A stretch of 64,000 nucleotides of DNA, from assembly GCA_903884535.1 (NCBI GenBank), contig CAISEZ010000045.1, positions 1-64,000 on the forward strand, in the 5' to 3' direction. The stretch comes from an uncultured Verrucomicrobia subdivision 3 bacterium (GTDB taxonomy: Bacteria > Verrucomicrobiota > Verrucomicrobiia > Limisphaerales > UBA11358). Numbering within the stretch: the first letter of the stretch is position 1; every line of letters begins with the position of its first letter. The notes below the pieces were generated by a model that was given only the letters and a program-made list of their open reading frames with translations, searched no databases and had not been told where the DNA came from. Shown here in pieces: positions 37,054 through 47,170 of the stretch. A program made the position numbers and the translations under genes.

Positions 37054-38020
37054 ATGAGATTTTCAGTAGCAAAACGGGACAGCGACTCCGGTGGTTGCCA
37101 GTTTTCGCAAATCTGCTGGCTGCTGACGTGGTTTTGCTTCGGCGTGCTAGTCAATCAGCCGATTCAGGCTGCGCCCTTGATGGAAGAAGGGTTTAATTAT
37201 CCCCTTGGCAGTGGTCTGGCGACGAATGCCCCGTGGTCCGGCAGCAACGGTTTATCGGTGGGCGTGGTGAGCGGCAATCTGACCGTCACCAATTTGCGTG
37301 GCACGGTGCCGACCGGAAATATGTTGCAGATCAGCGGGGGCACCAACCGCACAGTCTATCGGAATTTCAGCAACACAGCGGTAACTGGCGGCGCGGTCTA
37401 TTGCTCGGCGCTGATCCGCTGTCTGCAGCCACCCACCAATTCCCAATTCATCGCGAGTTTGTTGCCGGCGGGAGGAAAATCTCACAGTTCTGGCTCCGAC
37501 CCGATTGCGTTGAGTGTCAATCCTGCCGGGAATGGCTTCACCTATAGCCTGACCAGCGTAGGCGGCGATTCAACGAGCGGTGGTGGGACGATGGCGACAA
37601 ACACCACGCATCTTATCGTCCTGAAATATGCCTTTGTTTCCCGAGGTGTGGCCACCCTGTATGTGGATCCGACACCCGGTGGAGCGGAGCCGGCCTCTCC
37701 AGCAATTACTGCTGACACTGGCGATAATGTCGCTGCCAACCTGCAAGTTCTGTTACTTCAATCCGCCGCCAGCACCGCTCAAGGGACTTTTAACCTGGAC
37801 TCTATTCGCGTGGGCACCAACTGGGCTGACGTGACTCCGATGACTATTCCCTTGTCCGTGACCGGACCGCAGAATCAGGCAGTGTGTTTTGGCAGCAGCG
37901 CCAGCTTCAGTGTTCAGGCTGCCGGCACGCCACCGTTCAGCTATCTCTGGCGCACTAACGGCATTGGCGTGGTCAAAGCCACCAACAGCGTCTTCACACT
38001 GAATAATCCCAGCGGCCTAG
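37054..38020 (+). pseudogene. Ig-repeat/LamG-like secreted protein gene, 5' part, split by an insertion sequence
   Basis: Encodes a signal peptide (SQICWLLTWFCFGVLVNQPIQA), a LamG-like module starting MEEGFNYPLGSGL and containing SLLPAGGKSHSSGSDPIAL, and the first half of an Ig-like domain (GPQNQAVCFGSSASFSVQAA...LWRTNG). Reading is cut at codon 322, where the IS inserts into CTAG. The frame runs only four codons into the IS (AAR then stop). Joined to the 3' part it would give a 999-aa protein. The LamG-like module resembles the one encoded at about 44215-44890. As it stands, a truncated exported fragment of about 325 aa could be made. Confidence 0.85.
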
Positions 38021-39429
38021 CAGCCCGTTAAAGAATGTCGGTTTTTCCAAAAACTGCGGATGGAATGAATACCACGAACTGCCATAACCGTTACCAGGAA
38101 AAGCATCCCTGGAGCCAACAACCAGTGGAGTTGCCAATCCGTTTTACGGCGAGTCATGACGGCTATCAGCGTCCATACCGCCCAAAGTGTCAAAAACAAG
38201 CCCGCCGTCCCCGTTTTCGCGCTCCGCGGCTTGCACATTCCCCAAACTTTCCGCAGCAGCAGCCCCAAGTTATAGGCTGCGCACTTCAGCGTATGGGCTT
38301 TACTCACGTTGGTCTGACCACGCAACCAACTCCGCCGACCGCCGCCAGTCTCGCAGACATGGGCAAACGTTCGTTCGCAACGTTCGCTACGCCAGCGATT
38401 CAACTGTCGGCCCTTGTTCCCACGCACGCGCCGACGATTGGCCCGGAAGGCCGCTTCATATTCAGCGGGCTTGTTGGTCCAACGCCGGGTCTTTTGCCGC
38501 CGTTCAGGAATATAGGTTCGCACATCACGTTCCGCCAATTCCGCCAGCCAGCCATTGTCGTGATAACCCTTGTCCATCACCACTTCGGCAATTTCCGTTT
38601 CGCTGCCCGCCAGCACCATATTTGCTTCCGCCAGACTCAACGTGGCCGGCGCGCTCTGGGGATCGGATTTATCCGCGAAGGTGACCGTCGTCGCCACAAT
38701 CGCTTCGCTCACCACGTCCACGGCATGTTCGGCCTTATACGCCAAATGCGTGCGCCCGTCCTTCAGCTTGGCAATCCGGCTGTCGGGATCGCTGGGGCTT
38801 TCCCATTGTTCATTCGAAACTTTCTTGTCCTTGCGGCCGCGATCCAACCGCCGCAGGTCGACCTCGGTCGGACTTTCAATGCCTGCCGCTTTGGCCAAGC
38901 CCTGCAAGTATTGTTTCCAGTCTTCCCCGCTGTCTTTGCGCACGATGCTTTTCATCGCCGCATTGGCCTCCAGCGTGGTTGCGTCAATCGCCACCGCCTT
39001 GCCGCGCAACAGTCCTTTCTGTTCCAGCATGCTCAATACAAAGACAAATACTTTATCGTAGACCGACTCGGGCAGACGCTGGCGGATCATGGTCATCGAA
39101 ACATGCACGGGCGTTGCCTCCGTAATTGCAAAACCCAAAAAAGTCCGCAGGGCCAGACTGTCGGCGCAGCGCCAGGCGATGCCACGCTGGCTTTCCAAGC
39201 CTTCGAAGTAACCGATCAACAACATACGAAAGTAAACTCCCGGAGGAATACCTGGGCGGCCGCCTTCCTTGTAATAAGGGGTACAAAGATCTTCGACAAA
39301 CCCGTCAAAACCAGCGGTCGCCAGAACCTCATTGAGCTTGGCATAGAATGGATGGCCCGGACCAGTGGCCAACTCAGCCCGGGGGATGAACAGTTCGTCC
39401 TGTTTGGGTTTGCGCTTTCCAAGTGCCAT
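38017..39429 (-). CDS. Transposase (DUF772 / IS1182-like, DDE type)
   Basis: 470-aa intact transposase of the insertion sequence at 38021-39491. The N-terminal DUF772-type region is GRPGIPPGVYFRMLLIGYFE. DDE candidates are Asp in AVAIDATTLEAN, Asp in EVVMDKGYHDN and Glu in RCERTFAHVC. The C-terminus has two hydrophobic stretches (LFLTLWAVWTLIAV and LLAPGMLFLVTVMAV), which is unusual. The reading frame passes through the terminal inverted repeat and its TAG stop lies in the CTAG target duplication, so the element carries no stop of its own. An undamaged frame suggests recent activity. IS1182-like is my best placement; other IS5-superfamily groups are possible. Confidence 0.9.
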   Translation of the reverse strand: MALGKRKPKQDELFIPRAELATGPGHPFYAKLNEVLATAGFDGFVEDLCTPYYKEGGRPGIPPGVYFRMLLIGYFEGLESQRGIAWRCADSLALRTFLGFAITEATPVHVSMTMIRQRLPESVYDKVFVFVLSMLEQKGLLRGKAVAIDATTLEANAAMKSIVRKDSGEDWKQYLQGLAKAAGIESPTEVDLRRLDRGRKDKKVSNEQWESPSDPDSRIAKLKDGRTHLAYKAEHAVDVVSEAIVATTVTFADKSDPQSAPATLSLAEANMVLAGSETEIAEVVMDKGYHDNGWLAELAERDVRTYIPERRQKTRRWTNKPAEYEAAFRANRRRVRGNKGRQLNRWRSERCERTFAHVCETGGGRRSWLRGQTNVSKAHTLKCAAYNLGLLLRKVWGMCKPRSAKTGTAGLFLTLWAVWTLIAVMTRRKTDWQLHWLLAPGMLFLVTVMAVRGIHSIRSFWKNRHSLTGC

Positions 39430-39491
39430 GCGCTTTCAGACCATTTTCCGAGTCAGTCGGTAACAGTTTTTCTGACTTTTTTAACGGGCTG
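38021..39491. mobile_element. Complete insertion sequence, 1471 bp, with CTAG target duplication
   Basis: The ends are CAGCCCGTTAAA (38021-38032) and its exact reverse complement TTTAACGGGCTG (39480-39491): 12-bp perfect terminal inverted repeats with weaker similarity beyond. CTAG is duplicated at 38017-38020 and 39492-39495. It carries one transposase gene on the minus strand and interrupts a + strand Ig-repeat gene. Removing the element plus one CTAG restores an uninterrupted frame (…NPSG-L-DALKNYDVVV…). Confidence 0.95.
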
Positions 39492-41528
39492 CTAGATGCG
39501 TTAAAAAATTATGATGTGGTCGTCAACGACGCCTTCGGTTCCGTCACCAGCAGCGTTGCGAATCTCACTTTCAGCACGAATGCCGCCGCCATTGTCAACC
39601 AGCCATCAAGTCAGTTGGTTCCTCCCGGCGCTTCCAGCGTGACGTTCAATGTGACAACCGCCGGAGACGCGCCGTTGAGTTTTCAGTGGCGCACGAATGG
39701 GGTCGCCATTCCCGGTGCCACGAACACCAGTTATACCGTCGCCAACCCCGGTCCCGCCGATGCGGCGAATGCGATTGATTTTGTGGTGGCCAATCCGTGC
39801 GCCACCGTCACCAGCATGCCGCCGGTAAATGTGATTTTCCTGAATCAGTTCCTCGCCGGTTATGATGCCGGGCCGGGTTTTTTCAGCGGTGAAGACTTGA
39901 TGCTGACCAATACCAGTGGTGCCAACCTCTATGTCTGGTCCTCGCCAGACCTGACTGTTCCGGTGCTCAACTGGACTTTCGAGGGACAGATGTCCGAGCA
40001 GGTGTTCAACAACACCAGTGGCACCAGCCTTTATAGCATAAATGTCAATCCGGCCACTTCGCCGGTCTATTACTTCTTTGCCAAAACCAATGCCGGGCCT
40101 TACATGCCGAACGAGCCGATTGCCTCTGTTGCCACGGCGGACTATGTCAATTTTACTGTGGCGGATTCAATTGTTTCCATGAGTCCGTCTGGCCTGCTGG
40201 ATCAGATTAACTTCCTGCCCGCTTATGACGCCGGCCCCGGATTTTTCAGCGGTGAAGATTTGACGCTGACCAATGCCAGCGGGGTCAGTTTGTTTGTCTG
40301 GTCGTCACCGGATCCATCTATGTCGGTGACCAACTGGACTCTGGAAGGCCAAATGTCCGAACAAGTCTTTAATAACAACAGCGGCACCAGCCTTTATTCC
40401 ATCAACGTGAATCCAGCCACCTCGCCAATCTATTATATTTTCGCCCAAACCAACAATGGGATATTCACAAGCAAGGAATCGGTGGTATGGCTGACGACCG
40501 TTGACTACCTCAACTTCACGGTGACGGGGACCAGTGCTCCCATCACCACCAATGGAATATTCATATTCGCCAACCCGCCCAGCATCACCCAGTCCCCTCA
40601 AAGTCAGACGTTGCTGGCCGGACAAAACGCCAGCCTTAATTTGACCGCCACTGGTGCTGGACTGGGTTACCAATGGTTTTTCAATAACAATGGTTTGGTC
40701 GGGGCCGCCGCACCGGTGCTCGGCTTGATCAATTTATCCGCCACCAACTCGGGAGCCTATTTTGTAATAGTCTCAAATTCCAGCGGGTCGGTCACGAGTA
40801 GTATCGCGACAATTACCGTCGCTTCGCCGCCAGTCCTAAGGGCAAGCTATAACCGATCCAATGGTGTTCAGTTGACTGCAAACACTATCACCAATCTGAT
40901 TTATGCCGTGCAGTCCGCCACAAATCTGGCTCAACCGGTGTGGTTAACTCTACTGACAAACAACACCGGATTGAGTGGTCTGATTAACTTCCAAACCAAC
41001 TCGACGGGCAATCCGCGGCAATTTTACCGGCTGTTTTTCCCCTCGGCCTTTCCGTTGCCGCCCCAGATCATTCTGCCACCCCAGAGCCAGACGGTTTTGG
41101 CCGGCCAAAGTCGTAGCCTCAGCGTGTCTGCCAACGACACTGGGGCCAGTTACCAATGGTTTTTTAACAACAACGCCATCGCTGGTGCCACCAACCGGAT
41201 ATTGAGTATGGCCGGTATTTCGGCCGCCAATGTCGGAACGTATGCCGTAATCGTCACCAATGCTTTGGGTTCAATCACCAGCAGTATTGCGACACTTAAC
41301 GTGGCTTCGCCGCCGATTATTAAGTTAGTTGCCGGCCCGCTGGGAACCATTCAATTGAAAGCTAATTCCATCACCGGGCTGACGTATGTGGTGCAGATGT
41401 CAACAAACCTGTTTAATTCTCGCTGGTTATCCATTCTGACCAACTCCACGGATGCTACCGGACTGGTGAATTTCCAAACCAATGCGGCGGCGCTAAAATC
41501 GGGCTTTTACCGGCTGTCATTTCCGTAG
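39492..41528 (+). pseudogene. Ig-repeat/LamG-like secreted protein gene, 3' part, separated by the IS
   Basis: Continues the gene interrupted at 38020: LDALKNYDVVVNDAFGSVTSSVANLTF completes the split Ig domain. Then come an Ig-like repeat, two near-identical modules of about 120 aa (YDAGPGFFSGEDL…EQVFNN…YSINVNPATSP), and two Ig domains (TLLAGQNASLNLTATGAG; TVLAGQSRSLSVSANDTG), each followed by a short module ending in FYRLFFP or FYRLSFP. The stop is TAG. No start codon or signal peptide belongs to this half; an in-frame ATG at 39423 is inside the IS. Probably a cell-surface or matrix protein when intact. Confidence 0.85.
39845..40533 (+). repeat. Tandem repeat of a module of about 363 bp (about 120 aa)
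   Basis: Two consecutive units begin near 39845 and 40208. Both encode YDAGPGFFSGEDL, then LxVWSSPD, GQMSEQVFNN, SGTSLYSINVNPATSP and YVNFTV/YLNFTV. High identity at protein and DNA level implies a recent internal duplication. The fold is not recognised. Confidence 0.8.
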
Positions 41529-41857
41529 CTGAATTACTGGAACGCTTTGGGGTAAAATGGGTGCTTGTTCCTTGAACCATTTCCATTCCCTCCTATTGGA
41601 CAATGTCAATTATTCATAATGTAAGCGGGCACAATGAGATCAGAATGCGTAGAGGAAGTAGTGGGGCGTGGGTTTGAAGATTACAAATTATTAATCTACC
41701 ACCGTCGGTGCTACTAGGGACGGCAGATATCACATCGTTGTGGATAGCATTGAAATAAATGAGGTTTCGTCGTTTGCCCCGCTAGTCGCAGGCAGAACGT
41801 TTGTCGGGGTTGTTGGTTTCGAATAGTGATCTACTATGGCCAAAACATCCAAACACT
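41529..41857. other. Gene-free stretch upstream of the esterase/Ig gene
   Basis: It contains operator site D at 41793-41808 and presumably the promoter of the gene starting at 41858. No reading frame or strong terminator was noticed after the TAG at 41528. Confidence 0.4.
41793..41808. promoter_or_regulatory. Palindromic operator, site D (imperfect)
   Basis: CAGAAC-GTTT-GTCGGG: intact left arm and degraded right arm that, like site C, ends in GGG. It lies 49 bp before the ATG at 41858. Confidence 0.5.
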
Positions 41858-44800
41858 ATGCCTTCAAATCATCACGTTACTTGGCCCTCCATTATGACCC
41901 GGCTCAACTTGAGTATGGGGTTAAAAGTTTTGTTAGTTTCCCTCGGCGGACTGGCCGGACATGTAATGGGCTAGTCTTATGTTGCCGGTGGCCCGCCCAA
42001 TGATGCGATTGCGGCGACTTATTTTCCATATCATTGGACGCTCACCACCACCAAGACGTATAGCACAGCCAGTTCGGCCTGCGTTGGCGACATCTATGTG
42101 CCTGATTATACCGGCAAGCCGGTTCCAGCCAATAGCACCAGTCGGCCGGCGGTGGTGGTGGTGCATGGCGGCGGCGGCACCAGCGGCAGCCGGGCCTCCA
42201 CCCGTGAACAGCAGATCAGCGAGTTTTGCGCCTCACATGGCTATGTGGCTTTCAACATAGATTATCCGTTGGGTGCGGTTTATCCTAAGAATATCCAGTC
42301 CTGGCGCACGGCGGTGCGCTATTTGCGGGCGAATGCAGCGACTTATGGCATTGATGTCAATCACATCGGCATCACGGGTGGATCCTTCGGCGGCTATTGC
42401 AGCGGTTTCATGAGCGGCATCACCAACGGTCAGCACACCCTGGAAGCAGATAGCAATGCCCAATACAATAATGCTTCCCTGGATTTGGACAGTGCAAATG
42501 AACTCTCGACCTACTCCGGAAATATTCAGTGCGCCATTGATCTTTACGGTCCCATGAATCAGGTGACTTCCGGCAATGCGGCCGGCCAATATAGCAGTCC
42601 GACCACGGCGACTCTTTACAATTCTTCACCGGTTAATTATGTCCATGTTGGGTCAGCTCCGATTTTGATTGCTCACGGCACGGCGGACACGACAGTTTCT
42701 ATTTCCAACAGTTATGACATGACTAATGCCTGCGCCAGGATTGGAGTGCCCTATCAATTTTGTGTGATTCAGGGCGCGCAGCATACGTTTTATTATTACC
42801 AGACCAGCGGTGGTTCATGGCCGCCGGGCAACTCCGCGCTCGACATGCGCCAGACTGCTTTCGACTGGTTCGATAAATGGCTACTCACGGCCAACAATCC
42901 ACCGAGCATCACCGCACAACCTGCCGATGCCACCGGCTGTCCGGGCACGCCGATGACGTTCAGCGTGGCTGCCACGGGAACCACGCCTTTCTACTACCAA
43001 TGGTATGGACCCAGTGGCCTGATTTTGGGCGCGACCAGCAGCAGTTACACGATTGCCAGCCTGACGACCGGGAATGCGGGCGGTTATTCCGTGACGGTCT
43101 CCAACGCGGTCGGTGTCGCCACTAGCCGGACGGCAGCTTTGTCTGTTCCCAACTTGACGGCACCTGTTGTCACCATCCAGCCGACCAACCAGACCGCGGG
43201 ATTGGGTAGCCCGGTCAGCCTTGTGTCGGTCGCGACCGGTTCCGCGCTCCAATATCAGTGGATGGAAAATAACAATGTCCTGCCCAACGCCACGAATGCC
43301 ACTTACAGCATCGCCAGTGCCGGCAGCAGCGATGGGGGTGTCTATCAAGTCGCTGTTTACAATGGCTGCGGCACGGCGCTCAGTTCGAACGCCACGTTGA
43401 CGGTGAATGCCCCGCCTTACATCACGGCCCAGCCTAATACCAATGACACGGTATGTAGCGGTGAAACCGCTACTTTTTTCGCGTCAGCATCAGGCGTCGG
43501 CCCGCTGGCGTATAAGTGGTTTGGCCCGTCTGCGCAGATTGTCGGTGCCCCGACGACCAATTTGCTGACCCTGACCAATCTGACGGCGGCGGATTCGGGC
43601 AGCTATTATCTGGTGGTCACCAATAGTTATGGCGCGGTCACCAGCAGCATCATTGCGTTGACGGTGAGTGTGAATACGGATGTCACGTTCTTAAACCAGC
43701 CGACCAATACGGAAGTCGCGGCGGGTGGCACGGCAACTTTCAGTTTTACCTTGACGCCTGGCACGGGCACTGGTCTCACCTATCAGTGGTTTAAGGGCGA
43801 CTACGACCCGATCCCCTTTGCGGTTTCCACCACCAATGCCACGCTGGTGCTGACTAATGTGCTCGCGGCCTACGACCAGACGTTTTATCACTGCCTGGTG
43901 CAGAACAGTTGCAGCGCCGTGCAAAGTGCGGACGTCACCTTGACGGTGGATTCGGCGCCGGTCATTACCCAGCAGCCGCAGGCTCAAGCCACCGTCTCCG
44001 GCGGCAGCGCCAGTTTTGCCGTGCAAGTCAGTGGCACGGCGCCGTTGAGCTACCAATGGTCCGGGCCCAGCGGCTTGATTTCTGGGGCGACCAATCAAAC
44101 CTTCACGCTTTCCAATGTCAGCACGAACAACGCGGGCAACTATTCGGTGACCATTACGAATCAGTTTGGAACGGTGACCAGTTCCAACGCCGCCTTGACG
44201 GTTACGGCCGGTAGTTTTTATCTGGCGGAATCTTTTAATTATGCCTCCGGGCAGCAGTTGGCCAACAATTCGCCTTGGACTTCTCACAATGTGCCAAATA
44301 CCACCGGCATGGCAATTGTGAGCGGCGGTCTGACCTATCCCGGACTGGCGGATTTTTCGCCAGCCGGAAACGATTTGCAGATTACCCCCATTTCCGGCCA
44401 GACGAACAGCTACCGGCCGTTTGATAACAAGGCCACCAACGGAACGGTCTATGTTTCCATGCTGGCGGATTGTTCCGCGCCGGTCGGCAGCTCGGGATAC
44501 TATACTTTTGGTTTGCTGCCGAGCAGCACGACAACTCCCGGTGGCCGCACCACGGATCCGGTGCTGTTACAGGTTAAGACCAATACCACGGGCGGATATT
44601 TGATGGCCGTCGGAACAGCCAATGCGGCGGCGGCCGTCTATGCCACCAATATTTTGTCGCTCAATACCACCAATTTGATCGTTCTGAAATATGATATGGG
44701 CAGCAAGATTGCGAGCCTGTATTTGAATCCAGTGGTTGGCTCGCCAGAACCGGGCACCCCGTCCGCAACGGCCACTGGCACCATTGCCTTCAGTGATCTC

Positions 44801-46960
44801 AACTATGTGTATTTCCGCGGAGTGGCTGGCAGCGGCACCTGGACTTATGACACGATTCGCATTGCTTCGACCTGGAATAGTGTTTTGCCGCAAGGCACGC
44901 CGGCGACGACTGGGCCGTCTGTCACTCAGCAGCCCCAGCCGAAAGCCGTGACGGCCACGACCACCGCTAATTTTAGTGTCGGGGCCGCCGGCACGTCTCC
45001 GCTCTTTTATCAATGGCGTCGCGGTGGTGTGCCCATCAGTGGGGCCACCGGCAGCACCTATAGTCTCGCTGGCACTGCGGCGGGTGATTCCGGCAGCACA
45101 TTTGATGTCGTTATCACCAATTATTACGGTTCCATCACCAGCCAGGTTGCGACGCTGACGGTTAATACTGTCACCACGCCCACGGAATTGTTGTCCATCG
45201 AAGCCGTCAAATCCGTTTACTATGTGCAAACTAGTGCGGCCGGTCCGGTTTCGCCGGCCACGGGCGGATTCTCCTGGGCGGCGGAAGTGCAGGGGATTTT
45301 GCCGGCGCTCATCACCAGTGCCACCGTGGGTTTTAGCGGCACGAACCAGCCGAATCCCTTTGTGGAGCCGGCCATTGACAACACGGATTTGGCGCAGAAT
45401 GAGTTGTTCTTTGATTCGAAATCCGCGCTGGATGCTGCGTTCACCAATGGCAATTATCACTACGTGATTCAATTCACCAATGGCAACACCTATACCACGG
45501 ATGTGCCGCTGCCCGTCACGGATAATTATCCCAATGCGCCCACCATCATCGCCCCGGCGGCCGACTGGTCGGCTTCCGGCCGGCTGGCCTTGCATCCGGT
45601 GAGCGGCGGCTACCGGTTGACTTGGAATTCCCTCTCGGCGCCGCAGGACCAGCAAACCCTTGGCATCACCGATCCGTTTGGCAATCTTACCGAATACACG
45701 TTGCCGGGCAGTGCCACCAATTTCCTCGTGCCCAATAGTCTGGTCCAGCCGGAGATGGATTATGATGTGGAACTCACCTTCACCCACATGAGTTATTTGA
45801 GCACCAATGGTGCGGGAACCATTCTCTACGGCTTGTTTGAATCGGACACTGATTTTTCTGTGCGGACTGATCCCGTGCAAACGAATGTGTTGGCGGCCTC
45901 CAGTTGGGCCACCGTGCGCGATGGCGCGAACTTCAATGTGGATGTGGATGAGATCGCGAGCGGTTATGTGCTGGCCAAATACAGCACCAACGGCGCTTCC
46001 GGCAAGGGTTATTTCCAGTTTGACCTGACCGGACAGATTCCCGACACCAATTCGCCCGCGACCTTCAAGTTCGTGACGGCGGCCACTTCGGGCCAGCAAA
46101 ACCTCACGCTTTGGGCGTTGAACCAAGGCTATCCCAATATGAATAATCATCTCATTTGGGCCACGGCTCAGGCCAATGACACTAACTCCGAGAATATGCT
46201 GACCAGCGGTGCGTTGACTGCCACTGCCATCACCAACGTGTTTCTGTCGGGCGGGCCGGGGACAAATCAATTCACGCTGCCGGCGGCGTGGGGTCAGTTC
46301 ATCCAAAACAACGCCCTGATTTTGGTGTTCACCACGACGGCGCCGGGTGCCCAGACCAACAGCAGCGCCGGTTACCGCATTGCGGTGAACAGTGCCGCCA
46401 CTGTCCCCACGCTCACTTATTCAACGATCCAGCCGCCGGTTGCCACGACGTTGGCGGCGACGGGAGTTACCGCCGGTTCGGCCACTTTGAATGGCACCGT
46501 CAATCCCAGCGGAGCCGCCACGGCCTGGTATTTTCAATATGGCACCACCACAAACTACGGCAGCGTGACCGCCACCAACAATCTGACGGCGGGCACGACC
46601 GCCGTGGGTGTCAACAGCGGGTTGAGCGGTTTGAGCGCCGGCACGGTGTATCATTACCAATTGGTGGCCGCCAACAGTGGGGGCTCCGGTAGCGGTGGCG
46701 ATGCCACCTTCAGCACGCGCACCGTGACCGCACCGCAGTTGGTTTCGCCGCAGGTTTCGGCCAGCAATGGCGCGCAATTCTCCTTCGCGGGGACACCCGG
46801 CGCGACGTTCACCATTTTGGGCAGCACGAATATCGCCCTGCCGCTTTCCAGTTGGACGGTCTTGGGCGTGGCCACAGAAAACCCCGCCGGCCAGTATAAC
46901 TTTGCCGACCCGCAGGCGACGAATAATCTGCAGCGATTCTACCGGGTGCGGTCGCCGTAA
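41858..46960 (+). pseudogene. Large secreted esterase with six Ig-like domains; amber codon after the signal peptide
   Basis: From the ATG at 41858 (or 41894) the frame encodes MTRLNLSMGLKVLLVSLGG plus LAGHVMG, then TAG at 41972-41974, then SYVAGGPPNDAIAATYFPY in the same frame, open to 46960. Order: signal peptide; alpha/beta-hydrolase (HGGGGTSG, GGSFGG, HGTADTTV, GAQHTF; to about 42890); five Ig-like domains (42893-44210); LamG-like module (44215-44890); sixth Ig (44920-45170); unassigned segment; DNRLRE-like module (45885-46430); FN3-like; terminal module ending FYRVRSP. The esterase triad is intact. A single CAG-to-TAG change (or a sequencing error) explains the break. If initiated at GTG 42098, a 1620-aa protein without a signal would result. 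It resembles a multimodular carbohydrate esterase. Confidence 0.8.
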
Positions 46961-47170
46961 TGGTGGATCAAAGAATCTGAAGGTATCTAAAATTGTCCGC
47001 AAAGTGGTGGTTGTTATTCCATGCCCAGAACAGCGCGCCACAGCCCAGTGAGGATATTTGATTTTCACAGTTCACCGATTCAACCCCTTTCCTAATTCAC
47101 AGTTGGAAAACGACAAGCAAAACCAAATGGAAATATGCAGGGTAAAGTGAAAATGATATCGCGTTTTTTT

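Noticed and set aside
38370..38400. AACGTTCG-rich sequence resembling the operator
   Set aside because: It lies within the transposase coding region and lacks the CAGAAC/GTTCTG arms with the 4-nt spacer.
39423..41528. Independent gene starting at the ATG at 39423
   Set aside because: That ATG lies inside the insertion sequence, antisense to the transposase start; the frame belongs to the interrupted upstream gene.
17779..41974. Reassignment of TAG to glutamine
   Set aside because: aroE ends in TAG at 11003-11005 and the Ig-repeat gene at 41526-41528, both at expected family ends, so TAG acts as a stop. The two internal TAGs are better read as mutations or errors.
44567..46306. 579-codon open frame on the minus strand
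   Set aside because: Antisense to the esterase/Ig gene; the repetitive Gly/Arg composition arises from the Ala/Thr/Asn codons opposite.
42098..46960. Start of the esterase/Ig gene at GTG 42098
   Set aside because: It would drop the signal peptide and the first conserved part of the mature protein that is visible upstream in the same frame; the amber codon explains the apparent start.
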